Positions 13,713 to 22,204 of a DNA stretch of 38,141 nt are shown one piece after another. Origin of the DNA: Nocardioides islandensis (GTDB lineage: Bacteria > Actinomycetota > Actinomycetes > Propionibacteriales > Nocardioidaceae); the NCBI RefSeq assembly GCF_015352455.1, contig NZ_JADKPN010000022.1, positions 1 to 38,141 on the forward strand. Direction: 5' to 3'. Position 1 is the first letter of the stretch; the number at the start of each line of letters is the position of its first letter. Below the pieces are notes generated by a model. That model saw only the letters and a program-made list of their open reading frames with translations, made no database searches and was not told the DNA's origin. Position numbers and translations under genes: made by a program.

Positions 13713-15514
13713 GACGGGCAGGCCGACCCGCGCGGCACCTTGTACGGCGCCCCGATGTGGTAGACGCCCGGGTGCGGGGCGTGGAGCACCAGCCAGTTGT
13801 AGGGCTTCTTGACACCGTCGTCCGCCGCGTCGTCTCGCGCGTCCGCGGCGGCGTCGGCGTCGTTGGCCAGCCCGGACAGGCACGCCTGCGGGGAGGTGTC
13901 CCCCTCGGGCGGGCTCGGCAGCGGCTTACCGAAGTCGTCGACCAGGCTCAGCCAGCGGGAGTACCCGATGCGCACCACGATCGACCCGGCCGTCGGCGTG
14001 TAGAGCGTGACCTCGGCGGCGTCGAAGTCGAGGACCTCGGCGGGCGCCGAGGCGAGCGGCCGCGGGTTGTGCACCTCGTACAGCGTCCACTGGTCGTCGG
14101 ACCAGACGCGCTGGAGGTACGGCAGGCCGCCCGACACCAGCGCCGCCTCGTCGACGGCTGCGGTGTCCGGCGCGGCCTGGGTGGCGACGATGACGAACCG
14201 GACGGCCCAGCGACGCAGCCACGCCTGGTAGACCTCTGCGGTCAGCGGCCGCTCGCGGTAGAAAAGGGGGTTGCGGGCCGCGTCGGCCTGGCGGTTCCAG
14301 CCGCGGGCGAGGTTGGCGTACGGCGCCAGGGCGGTCGCCTCGCGGTGGCTGGCGGTCGGCACGACCTCCACGCGGCCGAGGCTCGCGCCGCGGGCCTGGA
14401 GCTGGTCGACGAGAGGGTCGAGGTCGATGCTCAGCGACGCGGGAGGCGCGGTGCTGATCGCGTCGCGGGCGGCGGTGGCCACCTGCCAGCTGGTCAGCGT
14501 GATCAGGGATGCCGCGGTGAGCGCCACCGTCACCCGCCGGCCGAGACGGCGCGCGATGACCGACGTGGCCTCGTCCGACCGCTCCCTGACCACGACCACG
14601 AGGCCGATGAGCGTGAAGATGAGGCCGAGGCGGCCGATGTTCGTGCCCACCGGCGACGGCACCAGCCAGGAGAGCTGCACCGCCACGAGGTAGATCCAGC
14701 CGAGCGTGCGCAGCAGCCGCCAGTCGCGCGGGAAGAGCAGCGCCGCGGTCAGGCCGGCCACGGTCGGCAGGATGGCGGAGTTCCAGTCCATCGGCTGCAC
14801 GCCCGACAAGGGGAACAGCCACGCGGAGACACCGACGACCACGACGGGCGGCGCCCCGACGGCGTACGCCAGCGCGCGCCACCCGGTGAGCCAGAGCGAG
14901 GCGGCGACCAGGCCGATGAAGAGTCCAGCCACCGCGCTGGCCGCTGTCGTGACCGCGGTGAGCAGCACGATGACCACCAGGCGCAGGCGCGCGAGCCACG
15001 GGTGTGCACGGGCGTCGATGGGCCAGGCGAAGACGGCGAGCAGGGCGGCCAGCCCGAACAGGATGCCCAGCCCGAACGTGACCCGGCCGGAGACCGCGTT
15101 GCCGGCCAGCGCGACGGCGCCGACGATCGCAGGGACCATCGGGCGGGTGACGTGGCGGCTGCGCTCCAGCAGCAGGGCCAGCAGCCCTGCGGCGAGGGTG
15201 CCGACGACGACCATCGTGGGGCGCACGCCGAGGACGGCCATCAGGTACGGCGAGAGCGCGCTGTACGAGACCGGGTGCATGCCGCCGTACCAGGCGAGGT
15301 CGTAGGCGCTGCCGGGGTGCGCCCGGGCGAACGCCGCCCAGGCGTCCTGGGCCGCGATGTCGCCGCCGGGCGTGGCCAGCAGCCGCCACCAGAGCAGGTG
15401 CAGGACGCCGGCCAGGACCGAGGCCACCAGCACCGGGCTCCACCGGACGGCGCTGACCGCGATCGGGGCGACGACCTCGGGCGCCTCGGCGCGCGCGTCG
15501 TCGACGAGCGTCAT
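13709..15514 (-). CDS. Large polytopic membrane protein (GT-C-like), envelope locus
   Basis: 601 residues with about ten to twelve transmembrane helices in the first ~390 residues and a soluble, presumably extracytoplasmic, C-terminal region of ~200 residues. The first loop after TM1 carries acidic residues (GGDIAAQDAWAAFARAHPGSAYDLAWYGGMHPVSYSALSPYLMA), the arrangement of GT-C glycosyltransferases and related '6-pyruvoyl-tetrahydropterin synthase-related' membrane proteins. A transferase using a polyprenyl-phosphate sugar is plausible but not proven. The ATG overlaps the PAP2 stop (ATGA), so both are translated from one mRNA. The C-terminus (LHAPHPGVYHIGAPYKVPRG) is unfamiliar. Convergent with the HspR-like gene, sharing CTAG. 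Confidence 0.72.
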   Translation of the reverse strand: MTLVDDARAEAPEVVAPIAVSAVRWSPVLVASVLAGVLHLLWWRLLATPGGDIAAQDAWAAFARAHPGSAYDLAWYGGMHPVSYSALSPYLMAVLGVRPTMVVVGTLAAGLLALLLERSRHVTRPMVPAIVGAVALAGNAVSGRVTFGLGILFGLAALLAVFAWPIDARAHPWLARLRLVVIVLLTAVTTAASAVAGLFIGLVAASLWLTGWRALAYAVGAPPVVVVGVSAWLFPLSGVQPMDWNSAILPTVAGLTAALLFPRDWRLLRTLGWIYLVAVQLSWLVPSPVGTNIGRLGLIFTLIGLVVVVRERSDEATSVIARRLGRRVTVALTAASLITLTSWQVATAARDAISTAPPASLSIDLDPLVDQLQARGASLGRVEVVPTASHREATALAPYANLARGWNRQADAARNPLFYRERPLTAEVYQAWLRRWAVRFVIVATQAAPDTAAVDEAALVSGGLPYLQRVWSDDQWTLYEVHNPRPLASAPAEVLDFDAAEVTLYTPTAGSIVVRIGYSRWLSLVDDFGKPLPSPPEGDTSPQACLSGLANDADAAADARDDAADDGVKKPYNWLVLHAPHPGVYHIGAPYKVPRGSACPS

Positions 15515-16566
15515 GAGGGTGCTCGCCGCCAGCGCGGATGGACCGTCCAGTGGCCGAGGGCCAGGGCACTCGCCGCGAGCAGGGCTCCGGCGATGTCGTC
15601 GCTGACGTAGTGCCAGCCGAAGTAGACCGTGGAGATGACGACGAGCACGAGGTAGATGCCCATGACCCGGGAGACGCGCTTGAGCCCGTAGTAGCGGGTC
15701 ATCAGGAACACCAGGGTCGAGAACCCGACGTGCAGGCTCGCGAACGCACCCAGGCTGACGAACGCGTCGGGGGCCGCGGGGTTGGCCAGGAAGTGCGCCC
15801 GCTCGGTGAGGTACTCCGCCTGGGTCTCGGTGATCTTCGTGACCCGCAGCCCGTCGAACTCCCAGGGCGCGGTGGCGTACGGGCCGAGGCTGGGGAGGAG
15901 GTAGTAGGAGAGCGTGCCGAGGATCCAGGCGTACGTCGCGGCGCACAGGAAGACGTAGCCCTTGCGGACCGAGGGCACCAGGGCCAGCGTCCCGATGAGC
16001 GCCAGCACGATGACGTAGGTGAACGAGCGGTAGACCAGTGCGAAGAAGTCGGCCGCGCCGGCCTCGCCGAACAGCGAGTGCAGCACCACGGCGGGGCTGT
16101 GCCCGAGGAAGAGCGCCTTGTCGAGCTCGAGGAGGTCGTCGTCGCGGAGCGGGTTGAAGGCGTTCCAGCTCTTCAGGTTGCGGTAGCCGAGGTAGACGAG
16201 GTGGTAGGCGAGCAGCCCGGTGGCCACCAGGACGATCCGCTGCGAGCTCCATCGCTCACGCAGCGTGCGCCAGACGCTGACCGGCCGCCACCAGCGGCGC
16301 CCGGAGCGGAGCACGGCCTCGGCGAGCGCGATCGCGACGAGGAAGCCGAACGCCTTGAGGATGCGGTCCTGGAACATCTGGCCGTCCGGGTCGCGCACCG
16401 GCACCCCGATCGCGGCCGACCGCGCGAGCACGATCGCGCCGAACAGCACCACGATGGCCCAGAGTCGCCAGGCGTACCCGAAGCTCTCCCGCTCGCGTCC
16501 GGCCTCCGGGGTCGACGACGGGACGTCGGTCAGGCGCGGACGCCTGGTCGGCGCGGTCTCGGTCAT
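15511..16566 (-). CDS. PAP2-superfamily enzyme, AUR1/inositol-phosphotransferase-like
   Basis: A 351-residue integral membrane enzyme with about eight helices. The PAP2 signature is split as in the AUR1 type: ASLHVGFSTLVFLM (about 262-275) and VYFGWHYVSDDIAGALL (about 310-326), with the catalytic His in each. AUR1-like members transfer phosphoinositol (or another head group) between lipids, and related bacterial members act in lipid or cell-wall glycolipid synthesis; which applies here is unknown. The start at ATG 16566 has GAGGAG 9 nt upstream. Divergent from gtrA, overlapping the next gene by ATGA, so it is a functional pair with the polytopic protein. Confidence 0.82.
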   Translation of the reverse strand: MTETAPTRRPRLTDVPSSTPEAGRERESFGYAWRLWAIVVLFGAIVLARSAAIGVPVRDPDGQMFQDRILKAFGFLVAIALAEAVLRSGRRWWRPVSVWRTLRERWSSQRIVLVATGLLAYHLVYLGYRNLKSWNAFNPLRDDDLLELDKALFLGHSPAVVLHSLFGEAGAADFFALVYRSFTYVIVLALIGTLALVPSVRKGYVFLCAATYAWILGTLSYYLLPSLGPYATAPWEFDGLRVTKITETQAEYLTERAHFLANPAAPDAFVSLGAFASLHVGFSTLVFLMTRYYGLKRVSRVMGIYLVLVVISTVYFGWHYVSDDIAGALLAASALALGHWTVHPRWRRAPS

Positions 16567-16667
16567 GCGGGGCCACTCCTCGGGGCCGGTTCCTCGGGAC
16601 GTGCGGAACCCGCCCCCATCGTGGCATGGGGATGCCAACGGGCGGTAAACGAAAGCGGGCCGCCGCC

Positions 16668-16673
16668 TAGGGT
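16668..16673 (+). promoter_or_regulatory. Leaderless -10 box of the gtrA operon
   Basis: TAGGGT ends exactly 7 nt before the GTG start at 16681, so transcription is predicted to begin at or next to the start codon. No Shine-Dalgarno sequence is present, which agrees with leaderless translation. Confidence 0.6.
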
Positions 16674-16680
16674 GGACGGT

Positions 16681-17130
16681 GTGATCGAGACGAGCCCGGC
16701 CCGTCGTCCCGGGCGGGTCCGCAGGCTCTCGACGTACACCGCGGGTTCCGTCATCGCGGCCGGGTGCAGTGAGCTGGCCCTGGTCGTCTGCTACGGACTC
16801 CTGGACCTCGCGCCGGCGGTGTCCTCGACGGTCGCGTGGCTGGCCGGCGCGATCCCCAACTACTGGCTCAACCGCAGCTGGACCTGGCAGCGGAAGGGCC
16901 GGCCGAGCCTCACGCGCGAGGTCCTGCCGTACGTCGCGATCATCCTGGTCACCCTCGTCCTCGCCGCGCTGGTCACCAGGGGCGTCGACTCCTGGCTGCG
17001 TGGGGCCGACGTGTCGGGGACGACGCGCACGGTGGCCGTGGCTGCGGCGTTCCTGGGGGTGTACGTGATCATGTTCGCCGTGCGCTACGTGCTGCTGGAC
17101 CGCCTGTTCCGGTCGGAGGAGCGTCCGTGA
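16681..17130 (+). CDS. GtrA-family membrane protein
   Basis: 149 residues with four predicted helices (STYTAGSVIAAGCSELALVVCYGLL, SSTVAWLAGAIPNYWLNRSWTW, VAIILVTLVLAALVT, VAVAAAFLGVYVIMFAVRYVLLDRL). The GAIPNYWLNRSWTW motif is diagnostic of the GtrA family, thought to flip or help transfer polyprenyl-phosphate-linked sugars across the membrane during polysaccharide or glycolipid modification. GTG start without a ribosome binding site but with a -10 box 7 nt upstream. GTGA overlap with the methyltransferase downstream. The context of GT2 and GT-C-like proteins fits a lipid-linked sugar pathway. Confidence 0.88.
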   Translation: MIETSPARRPGRVRRLSTYTAGSVIAAGCSELALVVCYGLLDLAPAVSSTVAWLAGAIPNYWLNRSWTWQRKGRPSLTREVLPYVAIILVTLVLAALVTRGVDSWLRGADVSGTTRTVAVAAAFLGVYVIMFAVRYVLLDRLFRSEERP

Positions 17131-17843
17131 GCGACGCGTTCACCCAGGCGACCGGCCGCGGGCTGGAGGACGACGCGGGCGCGAACCAGCGCCGCTACAA
17201 GGCCTACCAGCTGGAGCTGATGAGCCCGTGGTTCGGGGAGTCGCTGCTGGAGGTCGGTGCCGGGCTCGGGGAGTTCGCGTCCCAGGTGCGCGGGCTGAAG
17301 CGCCACGTCGTCACCGACGTCGACGCCGGGGCGGTGGCCGCGATGGCGGCACGGTTCGCGGACCGGCCCGAGGTCGAGGCACGGGTCCTGGACCTGGCGG
17401 GCAACCTCGAGGAGCAGGTGGGCGGCCCCGTGACGACGGTGCTCGCGATCAACGTGCTCGAGCACATCGAGGACGACGCGGACGCGCTGCGCCGGATGGC
17501 CGAGCTCACCAGTCCCGGTGGGCACGTCGTGATCTGGGTGCCGGGGTACCAGCAGCTCTACGGCGAGTTCGACCGGGCCGTGGGGCACGTACGGCGCTAC
17601 ACGCCCACCACCCTCCGCGACGCGTTCGAGCGGGCCGGACTGGCGGCCCTCGAGGTCAAGCCGGTGAACCTGCTCGGCGGCGTCGCCTGGTGGCTGACGG
17701 TCCGCCGTGGCGGGGTGGGCAGGCAGAAGCCCGGGCTGGTGCGGCTCTACGACCGGTTCGTGGTGCCCACGACCCGTTTCGTCGAGCGCCGCGTGACGCC
17801 GCCGTTCGGCCAGTCCGTGCTGGGCGTGGCGCGCGTCCCCTGA
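17127..17843 (+). CDS. Class I SAM-dependent methyltransferase
   Basis: 238 residues. The SAM-binding motif I is LLEVGAGLGEFASQV (about 40-54), followed by VVTDVD (motif II, acidic ribose contact), VLAINVLEHIEDDADALRRM (motif IV) and SPGGHVVIWVPGYQQLYGEFDRAVGHVRRYT. The last piece is seen in methyltransferases of envelope glycan and polyprenol pathways, in which GT2 fusions are also common. The substrate is not readable; a sugar or lipid acceptor of this locus is the simplest guess. Translationally coupled to gtrA by GTGA. The last 97 bp overlap the 3' end of the convergent membrane-protein gene. Confidence 0.85.
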   Translation: MSDAFTQATGRGLEDDAGANQRRYKAYQLELMSPWFGESLLEVGAGLGEFASQVRGLKRHVVTDVDAGAVAAMAARFADRPEVEARVLDLAGNLEEQVGGPVTTVLAINVLEHIEDDADALRRMAELTSPGGHVVIWVPGYQQLYGEFDRAVGHVRRYTPTTLRDAFERAGLAALEVKPVNLLGGVAWWLTVRRGGVGRQKPGLVRLYDRFVVPTTRFVERRVTPPFGQSVLGVARVP

Positions 17844-19237
17844 ATCTCGAGACGGCTCGAAAGCCTGACGACGGCGAGCACGGCCGCCGCGGGCACCAGG
17901 ACCAGGAAGGGCAGCTGGTACCTCCACACGAACTGGGCCGTCACGGCCGGGACGGCCAGCAGGCCCGCGGCCGTGGCGAGCACCAGGAAGAGCACGGACC
18001 GGTCCCGTGACACGCCGTCGTCCCCCCTCGACCAGCGGGACGGCGCGAACAACCCGACCACCGACAGGAGCGTGAGCAAGAACAGCAGGGGGCCCCACGC
18101 GTAGACCGTGAAGCCGTACCAGCCGAGCCAGCCGGCGAGCGGCTGCTCGGCCTCCAGCAGGTACCCGCCGTGGGCGAGGTACGCCGGGCGGGTCCACCCG
18201 GTCTGCTCGAACTCCTCGTAGGTCTGCAGCCGCCACTTCGACGCGGTGTCGTACTCGTAGCGGTCGATGCGCGGCACCGTGAAGTTCAGCATCAGGTCGC
18301 GGGCGACGATCCGCGCGTAGGCGCCCGGCTGGGCCCGGATGGCGCGCTCCGCGAAGTCGCGCATCGCCTCGTCCAGGGTGACGCCCGGTGGCGGCTGCAG
18401 GCCGTGCGTGCCGTCAGGCGTGTGCCAGCCGTACTCCGTGGGGTCCAGCCGCGAGCCCAGTGGCTCGGCGGGGCACAGCGGCCGTTCGTACGCCGGCACC
18501 GAGAACCTCGTGCAGTCCACGAAGCCCGTCGTGCGCATGTACAGCGCTCGCCCGCCGGACTCCGACATGGCCCAGACGTCGTGCTGGGCGTGGTACCAGG
18601 CGGTGTACGCCGACACGGGCACCGCGAACCCGACGACCACGACGAGGGCCGTCGCCAGCCGCGCCCGCCAGGTGCTCGCGGCCCAGAGGCAGAACACCAC
18701 CGCGACCACGACCAGGGGCTGGCCGACGACGCGGACGCACACCGCGGCGCCCAGCAGCAGGCCGGCCAGCGCCGCGTTCGGCATCCGCGGCGAGCGGTAC
18801 CAGGCCAACGCGGCCACGCCCGCGACGACCAGCAGGTCGAACAGCACGTCGCTGAGCACCGAGTGCTCGAGGGAGAGCTGCATCGCGTCGAAGAGCACGG
18901 GCAGCGTCGCCAGCGTCGCCAGCTGTGACGGCACCGACCGGCGGCGCAGCAGCGCGTAGAGCACGACGCCGGTCAGCAGCCCCAGCACGTGCTGGACGGC
19001 CGTGACCAGCCAGACCGACCGGGAGACGGCGTCGAGCGCGTCGAGGAGGAAGCCGTACCCGACCGCTCGGTCGGCGAGCGGCTGGAGGTCGTCGACCAGG
19101 CCGAGGTACGTCGGGCCGTCGCTGAACACGAACCCCGGCGGGAACGCGACGACCACCGACACCCGGACCAGGACGGCCAGGGCGAGGGCCACCAGGAACG
19201 GCTGGTGCCCTCGCAGGTGCCCGCGCAGGCCGGTCAC
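17747..19237 (-). CDS. Polytopic membrane protein (ArnT/GT-C-like)
   Basis: 496 residues with about ten helices. The first extracytoplasmic loop, FPPGFVFSDGPTYLGLVDDLQPLADRAVGYGF, has the acidic residues and layout of GT-C glycosyltransferases of the ArnT/mannosyltransferase kind. Later features are LFDAMQLSLEHSVLSDVLFDLLVVAGVAALAWYR, and a large loop with cysteines (FVDCTRFSVPAYERPLCPAE). The likely role is transfer of a lipid-linked sugar at the outer face of the membrane. GTG start overlapping the GT2 stop (GTGA). The final ~32 codons lie antisense to the methyltransferase gene, an unusually long convergent overlap. The family assignment is from topology and loop motifs only. Confidence 0.7.
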   Translation of the reverse strand: MTGLRGHLRGHQPFLVALALAVLVRVSVVVAFPPGFVFSDGPTYLGLVDDLQPLADRAVGYGFLLDALDAVSRSVWLVTAVQHVLGLLTGVVLYALLRRRSVPSQLATLATLPVLFDAMQLSLEHSVLSDVLFDLLVVAGVAALAWYRSPRMPNAALAGLLLGAAVCVRVVGQPLVVVAVVFCLWAASTWRARLATALVVVVGFAVPVSAYTAWYHAQHDVWAMSESGGRALYMRTTGFVDCTRFSVPAYERPLCPAEPLGSRLDPTEYGWHTPDGTHGLQPPPGVTLDEAMRDFAERAIRAQPGAYARIVARDLMLNFTVPRIDRYEYDTASKWRLQTYEEFEQTGWTRPAYLAHGGYLLEAEQPLAGWLGWYGFTVYAWGPLLFLLTLLSVVGLFAPSRWSRGDDGVSRDRSVLFLVLATAAGLLAVPAVTAQFVWRYQLPFLVLVPAAAVLAVVRLSSRLEIQGTRATPSTDWPNGGVTRRSTKRVVGTTNRS

Positions 19238-20022
19238 CCGGACCTGGCCCGAGGTCGCCCTTCCCGCCACCACGTGCCGAGCATGACGCGTGCGTAGCGC
19301 GCCCCGTAGGCCAGGTTGCCGCCCTTCTTCGACGAGCCCGCCGATCGGACCCGCATGGTGGCCGGCACCTCGGCGTACCGGAACCCGTGCGCGAACACCC
19401 CGACCAGGAGCTCGGAGGCCTGGTACTGCGGCTGCTCGAGCGTGACGGCAGCCGTCACCTCGGCGCGCATCGCCCTGAGCCCGAAGGACGTGTCGGTGAT
19501 GCGACGCCCCAGCAGCAACGAGGCCAGCCACGCGAACACGTACGTGCCCGCCTGGCGCACGGCGTCCCTGTTCTCCAGCGACCCGAGACGCCGCGAGCCG
19601 GTGACGAAGTCGGCCCGGCCCTCCACCACCGGGGCCAGGACGGCCGGGATGTCGTCGGGGGAGTACTGACCGTCGGCGTCCGTGGTGACGACGTACTCCG
19701 CCCCGTGCTCGCGCGCCACGCGGTACCCGAGCCGCAGGGCCCTGCCCTGCCCCCGGTTGGTCGGGTAGGCGACGACGAGCCCCCTCCCGGCAGCGCGGGC
19801 GGCCTCGGCGGTCCCGTCGCTGCTGCCGTCGTCGACCACCAGCACGCCGACCGGCAGCCCGCACACCTCCTCGGGCAACGAGGCCAGCACCCGCGGGACG
19901 CCGGCGGCCTCGTTGTACGCCGCGATCACCACCACCACGGGCGGGAGCCGCAGCCCGGGGTGCTCGCGCGCGAGGTCCGCCAGGACGCGCTCGTCGACGG
20001 CATCGCCGCGCGCAGCGGTCAC
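19234..20022 (-). CDS. GT2 glycosyltransferase (polyprenyl-phosphate type)
   Basis: 262 residues with a GT-A fold at about 20-240: VVVVIAAYNEAAGVPRVLASLP, LVVDDGSSDGTAE, YPTNRGQGRALRLGYRVA, TDADGQYSPDD (the metal-binding DxD) and ITDTSFGLRAM. This resembles dolichol/polyprenyl-phosphate mannose or glucose synthases, which load a nucleotide-sugar onto the lipid carrier at the cytoplasmic face. No C-terminal membrane helices. The start is chosen as GTG 20022 because it gives a 4-bp overlap with the epimerase stop, as elsewhere in this operon; an upstream in-frame GTG at 20046 is less likely. It would feed the GT-C-like protein encoded next. Confidence 0.88.
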   Translation of the reverse strand: MTAARGDAVDERVLADLAREHPGLRLPPVVVVIAAYNEAAGVPRVLASLPEEVCGLPVGVLVVDDGSSDGTAEAARAAGRGLVVAYPTNRGQGRALRLGYRVAREHGAEYVVTTDADGQYSPDDIPAVLAPVVEGRADFVTGSRRLGSLENRDAVRQAGTYVFAWLASLLLGRRITDTSFGLRAMRAEVTAAVTLEQPQYQASELLVGVFAHGFRYAEVPATMRVRSAGSSKKGGNLAYGARYARVMLGTWWREGRPRARSG

Positions 20023-20909
20023 ACCCGAGTGCTCAGGTCGTCCCACGCCGTCGCCATCCCCTCGGTCAGGGACACCTCCGGCGCCCAGCCCAGGGATCGG
20101 GCGCGCGCGATGTCGACGACGACGGCCGGCATCTCGCCGGCCTTGGCCGGCACGTGCTCGGCCGCGATGGCGCGACCGCTGGCGGCCCTGGCCGCCTCGA
20201 GCATGTCCAGCACGGTCACCGACGAACCGCTCCCGATGATGCTGGGTCCGCCCGGCCAGGACGGGGAGACCGCGAGGGCGAAGGCCCGGGCCACGTCGTG
20301 CACGTGCACGAGGTCGCGGCGCTGGAGTCCGTCGCCGTACACCTGCACGCCCTCGTCACGCGCGGCCGCCTTGAGCATCCGCGGGACGAAGGAGTCCTTG
20401 GCCTTCATGCCGGGACCGTAGACGTTGGTGAGCCGCAGCACGGGGGCCCGCAGGCCGTAGGCACCGGCGTACCCGGACAGCAGCATCTCCGCGGCGGCCT
20501 TGGTGGCGCCGTACGGCGTGAGCGGGCGCAACGGGACGGACTCGGTGAAGGTGCCGTCGTACCCGCCCACGACGGCGTTGGTGGAGGCCATCACGAACGC
20601 CTCCACACCGCGCTGCCGCGCCAGCTCGAGCAGGGCCGCCGTGACGTCGACGTTGACCGAGTGGACCTTCACCGGCCGCTCCACCGAGCCGAGCACCGAG
20701 GTCTCGGCCGCCAGGTGGACGACCACGCCCACGTCCTCGGTCACGGCGCGGTCGCGCACGCCGGCGTCCTCGAGCTCACCGACGACCGTGGGGACGTCGG
20801 GATGCTCGTCGCGGTCGGCGACGACGACGTCGTGGCCGTCGGCGAGCAGCGCGCGTACGACGTGCCGGCCGATGAAGCCCGAGCCCCCGGTGACGAGGAC
20901 TCGTGTCAT
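20019..20909 (-). CDS. NAD-dependent epimerase/dehydratase (GalE-like)
   Basis: 296 residues of the extended short-chain dehydrogenase family. The Rossmann motif GGSGFIG is at the N-terminus (residues 8-14), VVHLAAETS follows, and the catalytic pair is in YGATK with a preceding ASTNAVVGG serine/threonine. RLTNVYGPGM and RRDLVHVHDVARAF are typical of nucleotide-sugar 4-epimerases and dehydratases. It probably makes or interconverts a UDP-sugar for the locus; the exact sugar cannot be told. ATG at 20909 overlaps the SQD1-like stop (ATGA), and its own stop overlaps the GT2 start. Confidence 0.88.
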   Translation of the reverse strand: MTRVLVTGGSGFIGRHVVRALLADGHDVVVADRDEHPDVPTVVGELEDAGVRDRAVTEDVGVVVHLAAETSVLGSVERPVKVHSVNVDVTAALLELARQRGVEAFVMASTNAVVGGYDGTFTESVPLRPLTPYGATKAAAEMLLSGYAGAYGLRAPVLRLTNVYGPGMKAKDSFVPRMLKAAARDEGVQVYGDGLQRRDLVHVHDVARAFALAVSPSWPGGPSIIGSGSSVTVLDMLEAARAASGRAIAAEHVPAKAGEMPAVVVDIARARSLGWAPEVSLTEGMATAWDDLSTRV

Positions 20910-22069
20910 CCGCGCCCGCTGTTGGCCGTCTCGCGCCACTGCACCCGCGGCTTCAGGAGGTCGAGGTCGACCCGGTCCTTGTGCCGCTCGATCACGCCGT
21001 ACATCTGCTCCAGCAGCGTGTCGCCGAGCAGGTGCGGCTTGAGGCCGAGCGACTCCAGGGCGGTGTGGGTGAAGTTGTAGTAGTGGTTCTCCAGCTCCAC
21101 GCGCGGGTTGTCGATGTGCTCCACCTCGGCGCCGCCGGGGTAGGAGTTGGCGACCAGCTTGGCCAGCTCGTCGAGGGAGAACTGCTCGGTGGCCTGGTTG
21201 AAGACCCGGAACTCGCCGGCGTCGGCGGGGTTCTCGCACGCGAGGCGGATGCACTCGACGGTGTCGCGGATGTCGAGGAAGGCGCGTGTCTGCGAGCCGC
21301 CACCGTAGACGGACAGCGGCTGGCCGAGGACCGCCTGGATGGCGAACCGGTTGAGCACCGTGCCGAACACGGCGTCGTAGTCGAGCCGGGTCGCCAGCTG
21401 CGGGTCGAGCACCGTCTGCTCGGTCTCCTGGCCGTAGACGACGCCCTGGTTGAGGTCGGTGACACGCAGACCCCAGATCCGGCACCCGAACTCCAGGTTG
21501 TGGGAGTCGTGCACCTTCGAGAGGTGGTAGAAGCTGCCGGGCTTCTTGGGGTAGAGGACGCGGTCGGTGCGGCCGTTGTGCTCGACCTCGAGCCAGCCTT
21601 CCTCGATGTCGATGTTGGGCTGGCCGTACTCGCCCATCGTGCCGAGCTTGACGATGTGGATGTCGCGGTCGATCTCGCCGATCGCGTACATCAGGTTGAG
21701 GGTCCCGACCACGTTGTTGGTCTGGGTGTAGACGGCGTGCTTGCGGTCGATCATGGAGTACGGCGCCGCGCGCTGCTCGGCGAAATGGACGACCGCGTCG
21801 GGGTGGAAGATCCGCAGGGCGTCGTAGATGTAGTCGGCGTCGCACAGGTCGCCGTGGAAGATGTCGATCCGTTCGCCGGAGACGCGCTCCCACGCCTTGA
21901 CGCGAGTCCGGAGCGACTCGATCGGGACCAGGCTTCCGGAGCCGAGCTCCTCGTCGTACTGGCGACGCACCGCGTTGTCGAGGACGCCGACCGTGTGCCC
22001 CTGGGCCGAGAGGTACATCGCCGTCGGCCAGCCCAGATAGCCGTCGCCACCGAGAACCAGGATCCGCAT
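20906..22069 (-). CDS. UDP-sulfoquinovose synthase (SQD1/SqdB-like)
   Basis: 387 residues of the extended SDR family, predicted to convert UDP-glucose and sulfite to UDP-sulfoquinovose using bound NAD. The match to Arabidopsis SQD1 is strong across the whole length: GGDGYLGWPTA (7-17), VVHFAEQRAAPYSMIDR (93-109), KLGTMGEYGQPNIDIEEG, HNGRTD, SFYHLSKVHDSHN, TDLNQGVVYG, RLDYDAVFGTVLNRF, FLDIRDTVECI and GEFRVFNQATEQFS. Thr144, Tyr181 and Lys185 fall one position from the plant catalytic Thr145, Tyr182, Lys186. First gene of the four-gene chain SQD1-epimerase-GT2-GT-C, all with 4-bp overlaps. No SqdX-type sulfoquinovosyltransferase is seen, so the acceptor may differ from plastid sulfolipid. Confidence 0.9.
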   Translation of the reverse strand: MRILVLGGDGYLGWPTAMYLSAQGHTVGVLDNAVRRQYDEELGSGSLVPIESLRTRVKAWERVSGERIDIFHGDLCDADYIYDALRIFHPDAVVHFAEQRAAPYSMIDRKHAVYTQTNNVVGTLNLMYAIGEIDRDIHIVKLGTMGEYGQPNIDIEEGWLEVEHNGRTDRVLYPKKPGSFYHLSKVHDSHNLEFGCRIWGLRVTDLNQGVVYGQETEQTVLDPQLATRLDYDAVFGTVLNRFAIQAVLGQPLSVYGGGSQTRAFLDIRDTVECIRLACENPADAGEFRVFNQATEQFSLDELAKLVANSYPGGAEVEHIDNPRVELENHYYNFTHTALESLGLKPHLLGDTLLEQMYGVIERHKDRVDLDLLKPRVQWRETANSGRG

Positions 22070-22096
22070 GGGTGAGCCTCATTTCGGGTCGGTCGT

Positions 22097-22115
22097 GCCG
22101 GGCTCGGGACCCGGC
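22097..22115 (-). promoter_or_regulatory. Hairpin in the leader of the SQD1-like operon
   Basis: GCCGGG (22097-22102) and CCCGGC (22110-22115) can form a stem 28 nt before the SQD1-like start. It lies in the 135-bp gap that must also carry the operon promoter, which I could not place with confidence. An attenuator or a chance GC hairpin are both possible. Confidence 0.25.
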
Positions 22116-22204
22116 CGTCTCGCCACGATAACCACGCCTCACAGGCGCCACGCACACCCCCAGGGAGGGTTCGGCCCGGTGTTCAGCCGACGTTCAGGAG
22201 ACGG

